This document shows, piece by piece, positions 21,426 to 34,272 of a stretch of 64,000 bases of DNA. The translations under genes and the position numbers were made by a program. Source of the DNA: Umbelopsis isabellina. Lineage: Eukaryota > Mucoromycota > Umbelopsidomycetes > Umbelopsidales > Umbelopsidaceae. Location of the stretch: assembly GCA_016758905.1 (NCBI GenBank), contig JAEPQZ010000012.1:823494-887493 (forward strand), given 5' to 3'. Under the pieces are notes generated by a model. It was given only the letters and a program-made list of their open reading frames with translations, did not search any database and was not told where the DNA came from. How positions within the stretch are numbered: position 1 is the first letter of the stretch; the number at the start of each line of letters is the position of its first letter.

Positions 21426-22974
21426 ATGCTTTTTTTCCGCTTTACTATTTCTTCTTCTTGCAAGAACTTACCCTCTGCTTATAAACCATCAACCAACTTT
21501 CAGCGAATTTGGATGTCTACCACAGCTACTAAACAACAACCTGAGATCACAAAGTGGGCCTCTAAAGACGGAGAGTTTCGTCGACAAGTGTCTTCTTTTC
21601 GCGATTTTGTTAGTCGCGATAAAAACGCACGCTTTGCTGCTGAACCGTGAATATCTACCGCTTTCTCTGTGTTTATTGCAACCGCCGAGTAACTGACTTG
21701 GATCTTCTGTTATTAGAGATCGTTATCACTTGTATATTTCTTGGGCTTGCCCATGGGTAAGAGTTGTTTTGTCATCAGCCGTGCAAAGATGACTGAGCAA
21801 TTGAGAGTCCGATGGATATTGACAAAGGATTTTGTTTGCCGCTTGGGTAGGCACATAGAACTGCCATAGTAAGACAACTGAAGGGACTCGACAAAATTAT
21901 CGGTCTCTCGGTAGTTGATTTTTTGTTGCTGGATAAGGGATGGTGAGTATCGGATGAGTCAAGTACGTTTCTTGTCAAAACCTAATTGTCACCTTCAACA
22001 AAAGGAAATTCTCTTCATCCGAAGAGACACCTGGTGCTATTCCCGACAATGTGAACAATGCAAACTATATCCGAGAAATCTATTTCAAGGCTAATCCTGA
22101 CTATGAAGGTCGCTTCACCGTACCGGTCCTTTGGGACAAGAAAAACGCTACAATTGGTAAGTTTGCTTGGTTACGCTAAAGCACACAGCAGAAGGGTTGG
22201 AAAGAAGTTGATAAACATACTATTAGTGAGCAATGAAAGTTCCGAAATCATCAGAATGTTCAACGAGGAGTTCAATGACTACATTGATGAGGATAAAAAG
22301 AGCCTAAACTACTATCCTGAGAATTTGAGAAAAGACATCGACGAACTCAATGAATGGGTTTATGACACTGTCAATAACGGTGTCTACAAGTCCGGATTCG
22401 CTACCAAGCAGACAGCATGTTAGTATTGTGGTCAAAGCAGTCAATGACGGATCAAAAGTAATGATGTGTTTTCAACCTAGACGAAAACCATGTGTATCCG
22501 TTGTTCAAGTCATTGGATAGAATCGAAAAGATCCTCGCAGAAAACGAGTATTTAGTTGCTAACACATTTACTGAAGCTGACATTAGATTGTGGACTACAA
22601 TTGTTAGGTAAAGTGTGGCGAACTACATATTGTGATCAGTCAGGATTTTAACGTTGAGCATGCGTTTTGCAGATTTGATCCTGTTTATGTAGGTCATTTC
22701 AAATGCAACTTGAAGACGATCGAGAAGGATTATCCCAACATTTTGCGCTGGGCTCGCCAAATTTATCAAAAAGCCGGAGGTACGTACGAAACAACTGTGG
22801 ATGAAGAGCGTGCACCAGCGTAATTAACTGTTTACTTTTATGCTAGTGGCTGACACTGTCAACATGCATCATATCAAACATCATTATTATGAAAGCCACA
22901 GTCAGATTAATCCTACTGGCGTCGTTCCCGTTAGCAATGGTCCCGATTTGTCCAAGCCGATTATCAAATCTTAA
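21426..22974 (+). CDS. Glutathionyl-hydroquinone reductase (Ecm4/Xi-class GST)
   Basis: Eight exons (21426-21646, 21717-21756, 21851-21942, 22005-22156, 22227-22418, 22481-22607, 22673-22779, 22847-22974) join in phase to 352 aa. The motif DRYHLYISWACPWAHRTAIV carries the catalytic Cys of the Cys-Pro-Trp-Ala active site. The N-terminal thioredoxin fold continues RFTVPVLWDKKNATIVSNES. The helical C-terminal GST domain includes FTEADIRLWTTIVRFDPVYV and ends in VNMHHIKHHYYESHSQINPT, the family's distinctive tail. The enzyme reduces glutathionyl-hydroquinones and so recycles quinone conjugates. An internal ATG at 21513 would give 323 aa; the extra 29 N-terminal residues are basic and Ser-rich and could be a mitochondrial leader. 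Confidence 0.93.
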
Positions 22975-23200
22975 GCTTGAGATATATAATGATTGCACAA
23001 CTCGGCGCCTCTATAATGCATTAACTGGATTATGAATTTATTCTTTTTGTGGGTTCATGCTTAGTGTTTGTAATTTGTCAACCGAATGATAAGATTGGCA
23101 ACAATAAAGTCAATTGAAAAGAAACAAACGCACGAGCAGTACAGCACAATGATTTGTTCTACTGTTGATTTATTTTTTGATTATATACAATTGACATATT

Positions 23201-25759
23201 CTAGTCCTCGTTCCTTCTTGGTTGGAAGTTGGGCGGCGGGCGAGGTCCAGGCGCACCTTGATGTGCAGGTCCACCTTGAGATGGCGGAAAAGGCGGGAAT
23301 TTGAATCCTGGTGGTGGCGGTGGCCAAAACATAGGCATTGGACCATTGGGAGTGTTAACCATGGGAGGTGGTGGTGGGCGACCTCCTTTCGCCGCACCAG
23401 GAGGAGGAGGCATAGGTGGCCATGGACCTTGTGAATTAGGTGGGCCGTTACGCATCCGTTTCGCATCACGATGCATAGGAGCTGAGGAGTCCATTTCACG
23501 TTTCATAGGTGGTTGATTAGCTGGAGGACGAGCCATCTTAGGACCGTTGGGCGCCGCAGTAATAGCTTGTGCACCAACTGGCTCTAAGGATTGAGGCGGC
23601 CGATATTCTACATCTGGCTCCTCTATCGTAGCACGATCACGGAATGGTGTACCTTGGAACCCGCCATAATAACCCGTCACAAGGTACCCTCTTTCTATTT
23701 CAGTGTATGCTGATAATGGAACGATGGCTTCTCCAAGTTCATAGTTGAAATATGTTTTAGGTCCGAACCCCGATGCCCAATTGACCTTAACAGTCAACTG
23801 GTTCAATTGAAACGTCTTCATTGTACTTTTTATGTGATCTAAAGCCTGCCTTCGATCAAATTTTAAAAATGCATTAACCATATTGAATTTGGTTTTATGT
23901 ACCTGAAGCAACGCAATAGAGTAGAGAATATTAGTCAGAGGCCAGCATCAGGGGAGCTATATAATTCATACATACCACAACGCTAGACACATTGCCATAT
24001 TCAGCAAATCGTTCACGTATTTGTTGTTTAGTCATGGTCTCGGGAAGTGGGCCAACAAATAAGGTCCGTGTGAGCACTGCAAATAGAGTGTAAGTTTAGG
24101 TATAATTGGCAAATCATGTTGGGCAGATCATAAATAAGTTTCTGAGCATACCTCTAATTGACCCTTCTGGAAGTGCGGGATCATCAAACACAATGCTGTT
24201 TCCAAATGACTGATTGGCTGGTGGTTCTGGAACAGACGGTGATGCGTTGATCTTGGCCGGGTGATCGAGCAAGGATGGAGCTGGGTTGCGCGGGCCACCT
24301 CGCATTGCATTTGGAGCAGGAGGTGGCGGTCGCATCTGCCCAGACTGGCCGGGTGATCGATAGCTATTTGGAGGTGGTGATGGCTCTGCATTGCGTTGCT
24401 GCGGAATTGGTGGACCGTGCCAGTTTTGATCACCTTGAGGAGGTGGATTCGCTATTTGCTTCAACAAATTCACATCAATTGGGTAATCATAGGTATTTGC
24501 TGTATTTGGAACAGGCAGGGATTGAGCAGGATGATTAGGAGAATTGCATGTATTGTCAGTTGCAATGTTATTGGACACTGAAGGACTATTTTGTTTCAAT
24601 GTATCGAGCAAATTTGCGAGAGCAGCAGGCAGCATTTCTTGACCATTGTTTTGATTATTATTGTTTGAATGAGAATGAGAAGCATCATCATCATCTCCAT
24701 AATCAAAGTCATCGACACTATGATTCCCTGGACCATCCTTTGATGGCTCAGGTTGCGTATTGGCTGGTACATTGATAGGAAATTGACTATTCTTTGCAAT
24801 GCTTGCAAGAGTAGCCAGCAATGCGTTTGGATCATTATTATGGGCTGCAAAACGAAAAGAGATCTAGTTAATCGAAAAGTCCTCCTCAACACCTATCAAA
24901 TGCTACCAAGAATACTGGGAATAGATAAACACCTTTCTGGTTGTCAGCCACTGGCGACGCTACACTTGATAAACCTTTTTTCAAATGGTCTACGACATCT
25001 TGCGAAAGAATCCCGCTTCTACCCCAAATGTCGACTGTCTTATTAAGCTTTCCCTATTAACAAGTTCAAAGTGCAAGTGGATGATGCAAAATTGGAGAAA
25101 GATGTATCAGTAAAGCGAAAAGGATGTTTGCAACAACGTTTATATCAATATCATGAAGCATAAAGGAAATATCTTCAATCTCTAACAGAAACAGTCGTGT
25201 TCATGGATTCAGCCCAAGAACCAAACGATAAGTTGTCGGCTCCCCACTACTCTCACCTAGCTATTCCGAATACCCAATTTCAAACAACTAACAGCGTTGG
25301 ATTCATTGTGCCTACCTTATCCTTTTCAGTACACTTGCGAAAAATCTCGGCCAACTCCAGCCTTTCAAACATAACTTGGAAACTTTCTAGAATCTGTTTT
25401 GCGATAACGCCATCCTCTGCTTCCCCCTTTTTTCGCCAAGTGGCATGCGCACTTCTGGAGATGGCGTCGATAACATACATTCCGGCAAGCTTATAGTCGA
25501 ATGGTGAAGTACGAAGGAACCGCTCTATAGATGCAACAAAGTCCTGGTAATGCTGATTTCCCCGTGACAATAATAGAGTTAACACATGAGCAACAGAATG
25601 TCGTGTCTGCCTTTGCAGTGTTTAGCGACTTACCTGAGGGTATGACATTGCGGTATTCTTCAAGCTCTTAATCTTTGACTCTGATATTGGTAGCTTGGCT
25701 TCCATCAGCGCCTGCATATCGTTGTCAAAGTAAGCTGGATTCCATGTTGATGGCATCAT
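23201..25759 (-). CDS. Seb1/Nrd1-type RNA-binding factor with CID and RRM
   Basis: This is a multi-exon minus-strand gene. It starts MMPSTWNPAYFDNDMQALME. The N-terminal ~140 residues form a CTD-interacting domain (HYQDFVASIERFLRTSP, KLAGMYVIDAISRSAH, IFRKCTEKDK, then KLNKTVDIWGRSGIL). A long Asn/Pro-rich linker follows (DDFDYGDDDDASHSHSNNNN). Then comes an RRM (RTLFVGPLPETMTKQQIRER, MVNAFLKFDRRQALDHI, LTVKVNWASGFGPKTYFNYE) flanked by the GEAIVPL...ERGYLVTGYYGG block typical of Nrd1/Seb1/SCAF proteins. The C terminus is Pro/Gly-rich. Such factors bind the phosphorylated RNA polymerase II tail and nascent RNA to control termination and 3'-end choice. The gene is divergent from RPC34, with 134 bp between the starts. 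Confidence 0.9.
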
Positions 25760-25893
25760 GGGAATTGTAACAAAGAGTATATCAAAGCTGCTTGTGACTT
25801 GCTCTTATATAAAAAATTCGTGCTTGGAAAAAAAATTCCAAGTCCCAAAGACAGCAACCAGGTCAATCTTGCGACTCCCCCACACACCTAACC

Positions 25894-27260
25894 ATGGCAA
25901 CCATTAAGCGAGAGCCAGATGCCGGTACTAGCATACCTAATGGTCGCTCGGGCGGGTCTAATGTTACGGTGCCGACGGAGCTCAACGACATAGAAAGGCT
26001 CATATATACAACTGTGGCAGAATATCAAGACGTAAGTGATCATGCTCGAAGTGTTAGCAACTCGACATACAATGTCTAACCAACTGCACAGGGCCTGCCG
26101 GTGACAGATCTCGTCCCTAAGATCCCTAGCTTATCACAAGAAGACATCCTTGAAAACGTCAACGCGCTATCCAAGAAGGTGATTTTTTGTTGTTGGATCG
26201 ATGGATTTGACTTGTAGTATGCCAGGATATATCGCTAACGCATGGATTCACAGAGTCTCTTGGAATTTCAAATGATTGGCATTGCTACTTATGTTCGAAT
26301 CATCGAGTTGAAAGATTATCAAAAGTGAGTAGCATTGGGTCGCGATACGTTGCGTGGCTGCGCGAGCTCTCTGACTCACTCTATATTATGTAGGACGAGT
26401 TCATTGGACAGTGACTCAAAGTTAATTTACAACTGGATTCGAGATTCTGGAAGTGAAGGTATATGGACAAAAGATCTCAAGAAGCACACAAATCTCCACA
26501 TCAATGTTGTCAATCGTGTCTTGAAGGCACTTGAGCACAAGCAGCTTGTGAAATCAGTTAAACATGTCAAGGTAACGTATGACTGTTGCTATACCACTTT
26601 CAGTTGTGCAGCCAATTAATGTGTTGTGATAGTGGCCAACACGTAGAATTTATATGCTGTATGATGTGACTCCATCTAGTGAAGTAACTGGTGGAGCTTG
26701 GTACACTGACCAAGAACTCGATACCGACTTCATTGAAACACTTGCAGTCACTTGCTACAAATACATCTACTCTAGAGTAAGGACGGGTTCTTAGTTGATG
26801 GTTATACTTGTTCACGGATGCTAATAATTTTGGCTGTGCTTTACAGAGCTTTCCAAGGGACAAAAGCATTATATATAGAGCAGGCTACGATCACTATCCA
26901 TCTGCTGCCGAAGTGAAACGGTTCATTCAAGAGAAGAGAATATCCTCTGTGGAACTCACCATACAGGATATCAATTGTCTCCTTGATTTATTGGTTCACG
27001 ATGATATGATTGAGAAATTGATGCCATTTGGCATGTCCATGGAGGAAATGGATGACGACGAAGATAGTAAGGGAGATAGCATTGAATGGGTATACAAGGT
27101 CATCGACAGAACCATCATCTCGCCCGTGGCTACCAAAACCCCAATTGATGCTCTGTCGGAAGTACCATGCGGCACCTGTCCAGTTTTTAAATTCTGTACA
27201 GAAGATGGACCAATCTCTCCTTTCAACTGCCAATATTATCAAAAGTGGCTCGACTTTTAA
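25894..27260 (+). CDS. RPC34: RNA polymerase III subunit RPC34/RPC6
   Basis: Six exons begin at the ATG at 25894. The protein contains three tandem winged-helix modules: LNDIERLIYTTVAEYQDGLP; then SLDSDSKLIYNWIRDSGSEG with IWTKDLKKHTNLHINVVNRV; and a third beginning near YHPSAAEVKRFI-like sequence (YPSAAEVKRFIQEKRISSVE). A spliced junction gives KHVKNPTRRIYMLYDVTPSS, a conserved RPC34 stretch, followed by GGAWYTDQELDTDFIETL. The C terminus has CGTCPVFKFC...ISPFNCQYYQKWLDF, the cysteine set that binds a 4Fe-4S cluster in human RPC6. The subunit is part of the RPC82-RPC34-RPC31 heterotrimer that opens Pol III promoters for tRNA and 5S transcription in the nucleus. Confidence 0.95.
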
Positions 27261-27469
27261 CAAAGCATTCTTGAAAACACTCTCAATGTACATAACAATA
27301 ATTACGCATTTGCAATAAAAATAGGGCTGACAATACAAGCTGCCATATAGAGCTGGTGGATTAAACTAACAAATAGAAACATGAATGCTTTTGAGACATT
27401 TTTAAAACCGCTTTATGTATGGCAAAGAAAAATGTGTAAATAAACAGCTTAATCTAATGGTCTGTTTAA

Positions 27470-29341
27470 TCAATGAAAGTCTTCAGGTGGTTCAATAAAT
27501 TGCATTCTAGATTCTTTAGCTCCGTATGCTGTAGGAGCAACTTCTATCAAAATGTTTCTTGGGATAGAAATGCGAGGGATTTCCTGTTCAGTCCTATCAA
27601 ACAGATAGGCATATAAGCACCGCAACACTGTCTCATGGGCGATGATCAACACATCACTCTTCTCTCGCTCCAGCTCCATGATAACCGGTTCTAGCCTAAC
27701 AGCCAAGTCATGATACGACTATAAACGTATGTTAGTAGAGTCAAATAAGGAACTATGCGCATAGCGAAATACATACCTCTGCTCTGGGATATCGATGTCG
27801 GTATGGGTCCTTTTGTGCTTTAGCAATTTCATCGGGGAACCGCGCCTTCAAGTTTCTTTGATGAGTCATTTCTACGTCCATTTACGCAAATCAAGTACTA
27901 GTCTCACCTTAATTTCTTCATCGGTTAAGCCATCGACTTCACCAGGGTTCATCTGAGTTAATGTAGTGTGCTGCCGAATAATGATGTCCTCTTCAAACGC
28001 AAAGTGAAGAGCGGTCTGCTTTGACCTTTTTCTCGCTGATGTCCAGACCTACAACAACCATAGATTAACCATGTTATTCCACTCTGTCTGTCATCACATA
28101 TAACTTACATTTAGTGGCCGCACATACTCTTCTTTGTTATTGGTTGCGCGTTGCCGAGCACGATAAGAGAGAATAAATTCTTTCAATCTTTCTGCGTATT
28201 CGTGCCCTTCGGGCGCTAAATCTGGGTCTTCTTTATATCGGTTATCATTCTCAGAAGGTCCCGGCTAATATTGAAGTAGGTGAAGTTAATACAAATGTCG
28301 TTAGCCACTTACAATTGACCCGTAAACGTACCCGAGCGAAATATATAGTGCGTGGTTGTATATGTAAGTTCATTAGGTAAAATACCAAACGAGACTAGTG
28401 TTGACACCTTGACTTTAAAACCATGTGATAAACGGTGCATGCATCTGAACAAATTTTTACCTGCAAGTATCCATGCACATTGTTAACGATAATCTGCTCG
28501 CCAACATTCATAAGCTTTACAAATGGTTGAGACAAATCAGCTAGCGTCTCGTACGTCAACATATGTTGTTCAATACGTTTCTGTTATATTGGTCAGCTTC
28601 ATCCTTCATTTTATGCAGCTATCAATTTCATTTTCACTCGCCTCAAAGTCTTTGATGGCTTCCTCAGGATCCCAACCTATATACTATAGACGGAATTAAT
28701 CTCAATTGCAAAAGCAGCCCCAAGATATTGTGACACTTACATCCGGCGAAGAGATTTTGACACTTCGTATGTTTGCTTGCACCACTTCCGGCTTATTGCA
28801 TATCGACTCTGTTGTGGGAAATCTGTCAATGCCCGCTCGATGTTTGACAGCATGCCCCACGTGTGTATATACTTGCCAATGAAAATAGGCTGAATCTGCA
28901 TTTCTGTCAACCTGTCGTATATGTATTTCCTTCTCTCAGCACTTTCGCTATTAGCGTCATACACCGCCACTTGGCCTCCGTCTTTCGTTATCCAAGATAT
29001 TAGGTCTTCCAAGCATTCGTTTGCAATCTCTACTCGCTTATGTTTGGCATCACGGTTGGTTGGATCAAACCAAGAGTTGGGCATACTACCGAGAAGAGCT
29101 CGTCGATAATTGCCGACACTGAAAACTTGTGTTTCGACTCCCAGCCAGCGCATGTACCGGCATAACGATCGTGAGACGTGAGTTTTACCTCTGGCAGGCA
29201 ATCTGTAACGCACCATGTCAGACAGCAGCTAACGAGAATATCAGCGAGAACATACTAAATTGCTTACCCCACTGTCACAATGGCTATAGCACCGGCGTGA
29301 AAGAGTCTGCCAGAATCAGTTTTGTACAGTTGAGCAGCCAT
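27470..29341 (-). CDS. 6-phosphofructo-2-kinase with degenerate bisphosphatase domain
   Basis: A multi-exon gene starting MAAQLYKTDSGRLFH at 29341. The kinase domain shows the P-loop AIVTVGLPARGKTHVSRSL (phase restored across the intron near 29200-29270), then VFSVGNYRR and VAVYDANSESAERR, followed by QQSRYAISRKWCKQTYEVSK-type sequence and YVGWDPEEAIKDFEKRI. The linker HGYLQSRLVFYLMNLHIQPR leads into the bisphosphatase half. There the phosphohistidine motif, normally RHGES, reads ARPGPSEND: the catalytic His and the next Glu are both Pro. Downstream TSARKRSKQTALHF and DVLIIAHETVLRCLYAYLFD are still conserved. The enzyme should make fructose-2,6-bisphosphate but not hydrolyse it, as in kinase-only yeast isozymes. 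That activity prediction is inferred from the motif. Confidence 0.92.
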
Positions 29342-29715
29342 AAAGATAGCTTCAAAAACGCATATGAGCTCAGCTCTCAAAATGATGAAATTGCCGGCCG
29401 CTGTCACAAATACTCAGTGACTGCTGGTTGAACCGGCTCTGGTCAGACCAAAATCCAGTATCTTTAGTTCTAGAGAATATTTTTGGACCTTCGTTTTTCA
29501 AAAAATGTGATTTATAAATAATCAGGCAGATTAACAATTAGAATTTGATGGATATAATAAAACGCTCTTACGTGACATGTCGATTATGTTGTCAGATAGA
29601 AAAATCTGATTAGCTGACCGGGATTTAAAAAATCGATCTGATAAAAATTTCGTTTGTAATTATTGCTCCACTTTGTAGAGGTTACTGACAGCTATAACTT
29701 GCTACATCTTCGGCA
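29342..29715. other. Divergent promoter between PFK-2 and Mms19 genes
   Basis: About 370 bp between two divergent start codons. It is AT-rich with a TTTAAAAAATC stretch near 29625-29640. No other feature was seen. Confidence 0.4.
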
Positions 29716-32700
29716 ATGTCAAACATAGTCTCCAAAATTAGGGGATTTTTGTCATTGCATGGGGATGGAGATGTTTCAGAAAATGATTTCTTATCTGTCT
29801 TCCAAGGTAGCTGCCCAAGGGCTTTATTTCGCATATCTTTCCCACCCAAGCTACAGCACTCACTAACTCTTCACAGACTTGAAGACGGAAGATATCACGC
29901 TGATAGCAAGTGAATTAGCGAATAAAGATACTAGTGATCCTTTAGTAGACAGAAGAGGTTAGTGCTAGCCGGGGGTATCGTCATGTATAGTGATAAGGAT
30001 TAGTTCCTGACTTTCTTGACAACTATTTAGCTTCCTGTGTTTTAGCCGAAGTTATATCTCGAACAACTATTGAAATTGAACCACATGCAGGTTGGTCTAC
30101 AACAACAAAAGCATAATTGAAGATATGACATGACTCTAATCACTCTTGAAAGTGAACGCTTTAATTTCTGTATGCTTGAAACAAGTGCAAAATCCAGCTA
30201 CAATGCCAGCAGCGTTACAAGGAATGCTACAATTGTGCACCAATAGAAATTTAGACCAGAAGACAGCAATAGATGTGCTGCAAGGGTAAGCATTGTTTTG
30301 AAGAGCGTTCAATTCACATTAATTGATTATAACCCGATTGCATCCTGCTATAGTGTACTGTTCAATTTGCAGGTACAAAAATTAGCACAATCTCAAAGAC
30401 AAAGTATATTTGGAATCATACATGAACTGTTGCAGAATAACACAGATGGTAGGCTATCAAAGATAGTTCATTGTTAGCCCACATCTTAAAACTAAAGTTT
30501 TATGAAATAGCCGTGGCAACTCGCACCGACGAATTCATTCCCAAATTTATCCAAGCAATGGATGGAGAAAGAGATCCCAGAAACCTGGTGATAGCCTTCA
30601 AGACGTTAAAGTTGATGACTAGATTGCTCGATGTATCTAAATGCATTGAAGATCTTTTTGAATTACTCTGGTGCTACTTTCCAATCACGTTTAAGCCTCC
30701 TCCTAACGATCCATATGCCATAACAACTGAGGAATTGAAGAGGCATCTCAGGGAATGTATTGCCGCAACACCTTACTTTTCAAAATTTGCGATGCCGTCA
30801 CTTCAAGAGAAGCTGGAGCATCCTTCTGATACAGTCAAGGTTGGTAGATTTTCTGAGGCATTAATATCTGTAATACTGTTGGCTAATTCATACTACAGAA
30901 GGAAGCCATTGCCACCCTTACATTATGTGCACCGGTGTATGGTGCACATGCTTTGTTGCCAGGTATATCCGATATATTCAATGTCTTGTCTAGCCAAATA
31001 TTCTATGCCAAAGATGGTGATATGCAAGAGCTGGCTCTCAACTCCATACACGTTATAACCTCGACCCTGGCAACTGGCATTAGTATAGCGGCTATATCAA
31101 ACCCTATTGAACGATCATTAGATCCGTTGATAGATGAATGCATGGTTGCTCTCAAGCAGCCTGAGCACAAGAACGCAAGGTCAGCTATTGCTATTCTGCG
31201 TTCTGCAGCGTCAGCGTCAGGTACACACCCACACAAATATCTGTAGTGAATTTATCAGAACGACTATTGACCCAATATCGACTTTAGATCCTGCTTGTAC
31301 AGCTATTGTGGACCGAGTGATCCCGTCCTTGCTTGCCGCTTATCAAAACGCACACAATGACGGCGAAAGGATTGCTATATTGGATCTCATCATAGAGATT
31401 ATGGATGCCAGTCGCACACTTTACGGAACTATGGATGGCTTGAAAGGTATACTTTCAGTTACTTTCAAGCAACATAAAGTACATCTGACTTATTCTATTT
31501 CAACAGTTGATCGCGATTTCATGACGCCCCTTTTGGCATACAAACCCCATTTACTGACTTTGTATGTTCAAGTCGCCAAATCATCCACCGATATACTTCA
31601 ATATAAAGGTTGTCATGGCCTTTATATTATGGCTGCTTCTCGACACTTTTTGACAGACAACGAGGTATCTGGTGTCGTTGATATACTTACCAGGATATGT
31701 TGCGACAGTGGTAACAATCTGCTAAGGTAACAATATATGAATAGCATTCGAAAATTATAGAACTTTACTAACATGGTGAATACCACCTGTTCAAAAGGAA
31801 AGATTCACTGGCATCCATTCGCAAGATTGGCCTATTTTGCCCCGACACCGTGATAAATACAGCTATCCCATACCTGATGTCAAACTTGCAAATCGAGGAT
31901 AAGAAAAGATATACACTGGGGCTACTTTGTCACTTGGGTACTATTACATCAATGTATGAAGTGGTTGCACTTAAACTTAGCCAAGAGTTTATCCAAGCAT
32001 GTGCAAATGACCACAAGTATGCTGAATTCATTCTTAGCAATATTGTTGACGCTACTGAAGAAGGTCTTGCCAACAAGAGATTCTTAGAACAGGAAGAAGC
32101 ATGGTCTGAAGTTCTGCAACGCATTATGATAACAGTAGCCCGTTGTTCAGAGCAAACACCTTTATCTATAACCACACTTAACTTACTAGCCTATTGGTTA
32201 GCAAACATCTTTCGTCGTTTGAGTCTTGAGTAAGTTAGAGAAGCTTATAGCTCAAATTCATTATGCTCTTCATGACTAACCATTTGCCTTGGCGTAGAAC
32301 GCAAATGTTACAGAGCCAGACTGCTCTCAGTATATTTGTTCAAGCTGAACATGGAGGCTCCTCTTTAGATAGGTCAATACCTCATATCAATGTGTTGGTA
32401 CCAGAGGCGCCAGATTCAATTGCGTCTCTTTCTTGCATCTTCGCTGCAATATTTTGCAATTGTCGAAAGGAGGTTTGTTCGAATTCTATTTTATTCATTC
32501 TAAATGATCATTATATCTAAATGCTGTATTTAAACAAAGGTTTGGACCCATCATATGCCAACCAGCGATATTCCTATGCAATGGATCAAATCGGCTACTG
32601 AGTCGCTAAACAGCACCCAGATAACGACATTATCGCAGTTAGCAGCGGTATATGTGAACCACTGCATACAAGGTAAAACTTAGATTGGAATGTAGCCAGT

Positions 32701-33789
32701 CTGATATAACCATTAACAAATCAGTGCCAGATACATCAATACTGGAGAGATTCTTCGATGAAGCTTTAACAAACTATATTAATCCGACTATCGAAACTCT
32801 CCATGATGGCCATTCCAATGGACTCACGGTTCTTATTTGGGTAAGGTTTTGCATGCTAGCATTCATTTCATGTTTCAACCTCGTATTGACCAGCCATATA
32901 GTTGGCAAAGGCTTCTGTCACAAGCGGAAAATCGATGAAACTGGTTACCAATATTTTAGACACCCTTCAAAACAGCAAAGTCGGTCAATTAGCCGCCAAA
33001 GGTTTTCAAATCATTGCTGCTGACAACGTTATTCTGCTCAACAAACAGTCCTTTTCTAAAGTTTCCGTAAGTCAAAACTCCCAAGCTGTTCTGGTTCGCC
33101 TAAAACCTTATAATGACCAATTTATCTTTCAGTTACTGTACAAACAACGACTATACAATAATATAATCCCCAAATTAATTCCACATATCAAAGATGATTC
33201 TTCCATAGAATCCCAAGATAACCACCTCATCGCGTTGTGCCATATACTTGGTAACGTACCCAAGCAGGTGTACATGGCAAGTCTAACCGACGTAAGTTAC
33301 GATCTGATATGAAAAGTTTTTGAATTTGCAAACTTATAATGCCTTATCTCATTTCTAGCTATTCCTATTTCTGGTGCGAGCACTACAAATACCAATGATT
33401 GTTGTGCAGTTGATTGCTCTGGAGCTAGTCAGTCTAACAGTCGAGCAATTGCCACTGGTGGTCAAACAGCATATCCAATCGATTCTCCCGACACTGCTCA
33501 AGTTAAGCCATGCCAAATCGGGTAGCAGTACGATTCAAGTTCGAGTAGCTGCACTGGATTGCCTAAGTCGGCTGCCTGGCGCTCTACAAGCTCAGGTGTT
33601 AATGCCATACGCAAATATGGTTATTAAAGAATTGGCAAGCGTTTTGGATGATCGAAAGAGGCTCGTCCGCATCGCAGCTGTCGACTGCAGGACAACTTGG
33701 TGAGTGTCAGCTACCATGAATGAATTTTTCAACTCATATGTATCTAACTCAAGGTTGATATTAGGTATGCTGTTGGTATCAAAGGCTAG
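29716..33789 (+). CDS. MMS19: MMS19-like cytosolic Fe-S assembly / DNA repair protein
   Basis: A long, many-exon gene built of HEAT-type repeats. It starts MSNIVSKIRGFLSLHGDGDV. The family signature is clear in the N-terminal half: VATRTDEFIPKFIQAMDGER, DPRNLVIAFKTLKLM, then DLFELLWCYFPITFKPPPND followed by PYAITTEELKRHLRECIAAT, matching the YFPITFxPPxxDPYGIT core of Mms19. The C-terminal HEAT region includes ALQIPMIVVQLIALELVSL, ends LDDRKRLVRIAAVDCRTTWY and stops at 33787-33789 after a last short exon. Mms19 delivers Fe-S clusters, with CIAO1 and CIAO2B, to XPD, polymerases and other nuclear enzymes; in fission yeast it also acts in heterochromatin silencing. About a dozen introns are inferred; not every junction was verified. 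Confidence 0.9.
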
Positions 33790-34272
33790 CGATGTCATAG
33801 CGCACAAAACGAAGGGCTTATATGTATACTGACATTGTGTATTTAAGCTAATAAAAAAATAAACAAAGAATTGGTATTTACAAAAAACCATATGCACTTA
33901 AGTTCAGAAGAAATCAATGTTGGAAACGGTGGGGATCCACATAATTGGTAATAACTACCAAGAGAGTGAGGAGAGGAGGGGAAAAGGAAAAGATCGAAGG
34001 AAAGCAGTGCGAGAACTAATAAAGAAAAGGCATAAGCAAAATAAAAAAAGAAACAACAGGAGAAAAAAAAAGAGAGATTCGTTGCAACCGCCAGCGAAAG
34101 CACTAGTCAGACTCTACAGTACGACTAAGGGAAGTGTTACTTGACTTTACCCTTAGATCAACTAGGCCAAAAAGTGGCGAGATTTTAAGATAATTTTGAG
34201 ATGCTTATGACGAGTATATGGATAAAGCAAGAATGGGGGAGTGTGTTGCACTGTTGTGAAAGACACCCACTC
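33790..34272. other. Convergent gap between MMS19 and Yap1-like genes
   Basis: About 480 bp between two 3' ends. A purine-rich, strongly strand-asymmetric tract lies at about 33960-34080 (GAG/AAG/AAA-rich on the plus strand), which creates spurious Lys/Arg-rich frames. It probably belongs to untranslated sequence of one or both transcripts. Confidence 0.45.

Noticed and set aside
33917-34144. Lys/Arg-rich plus-strand frame resembling a nuclear signal
   Set aside because: It is produced by a low-complexity purine tract between two convergent gene ends.
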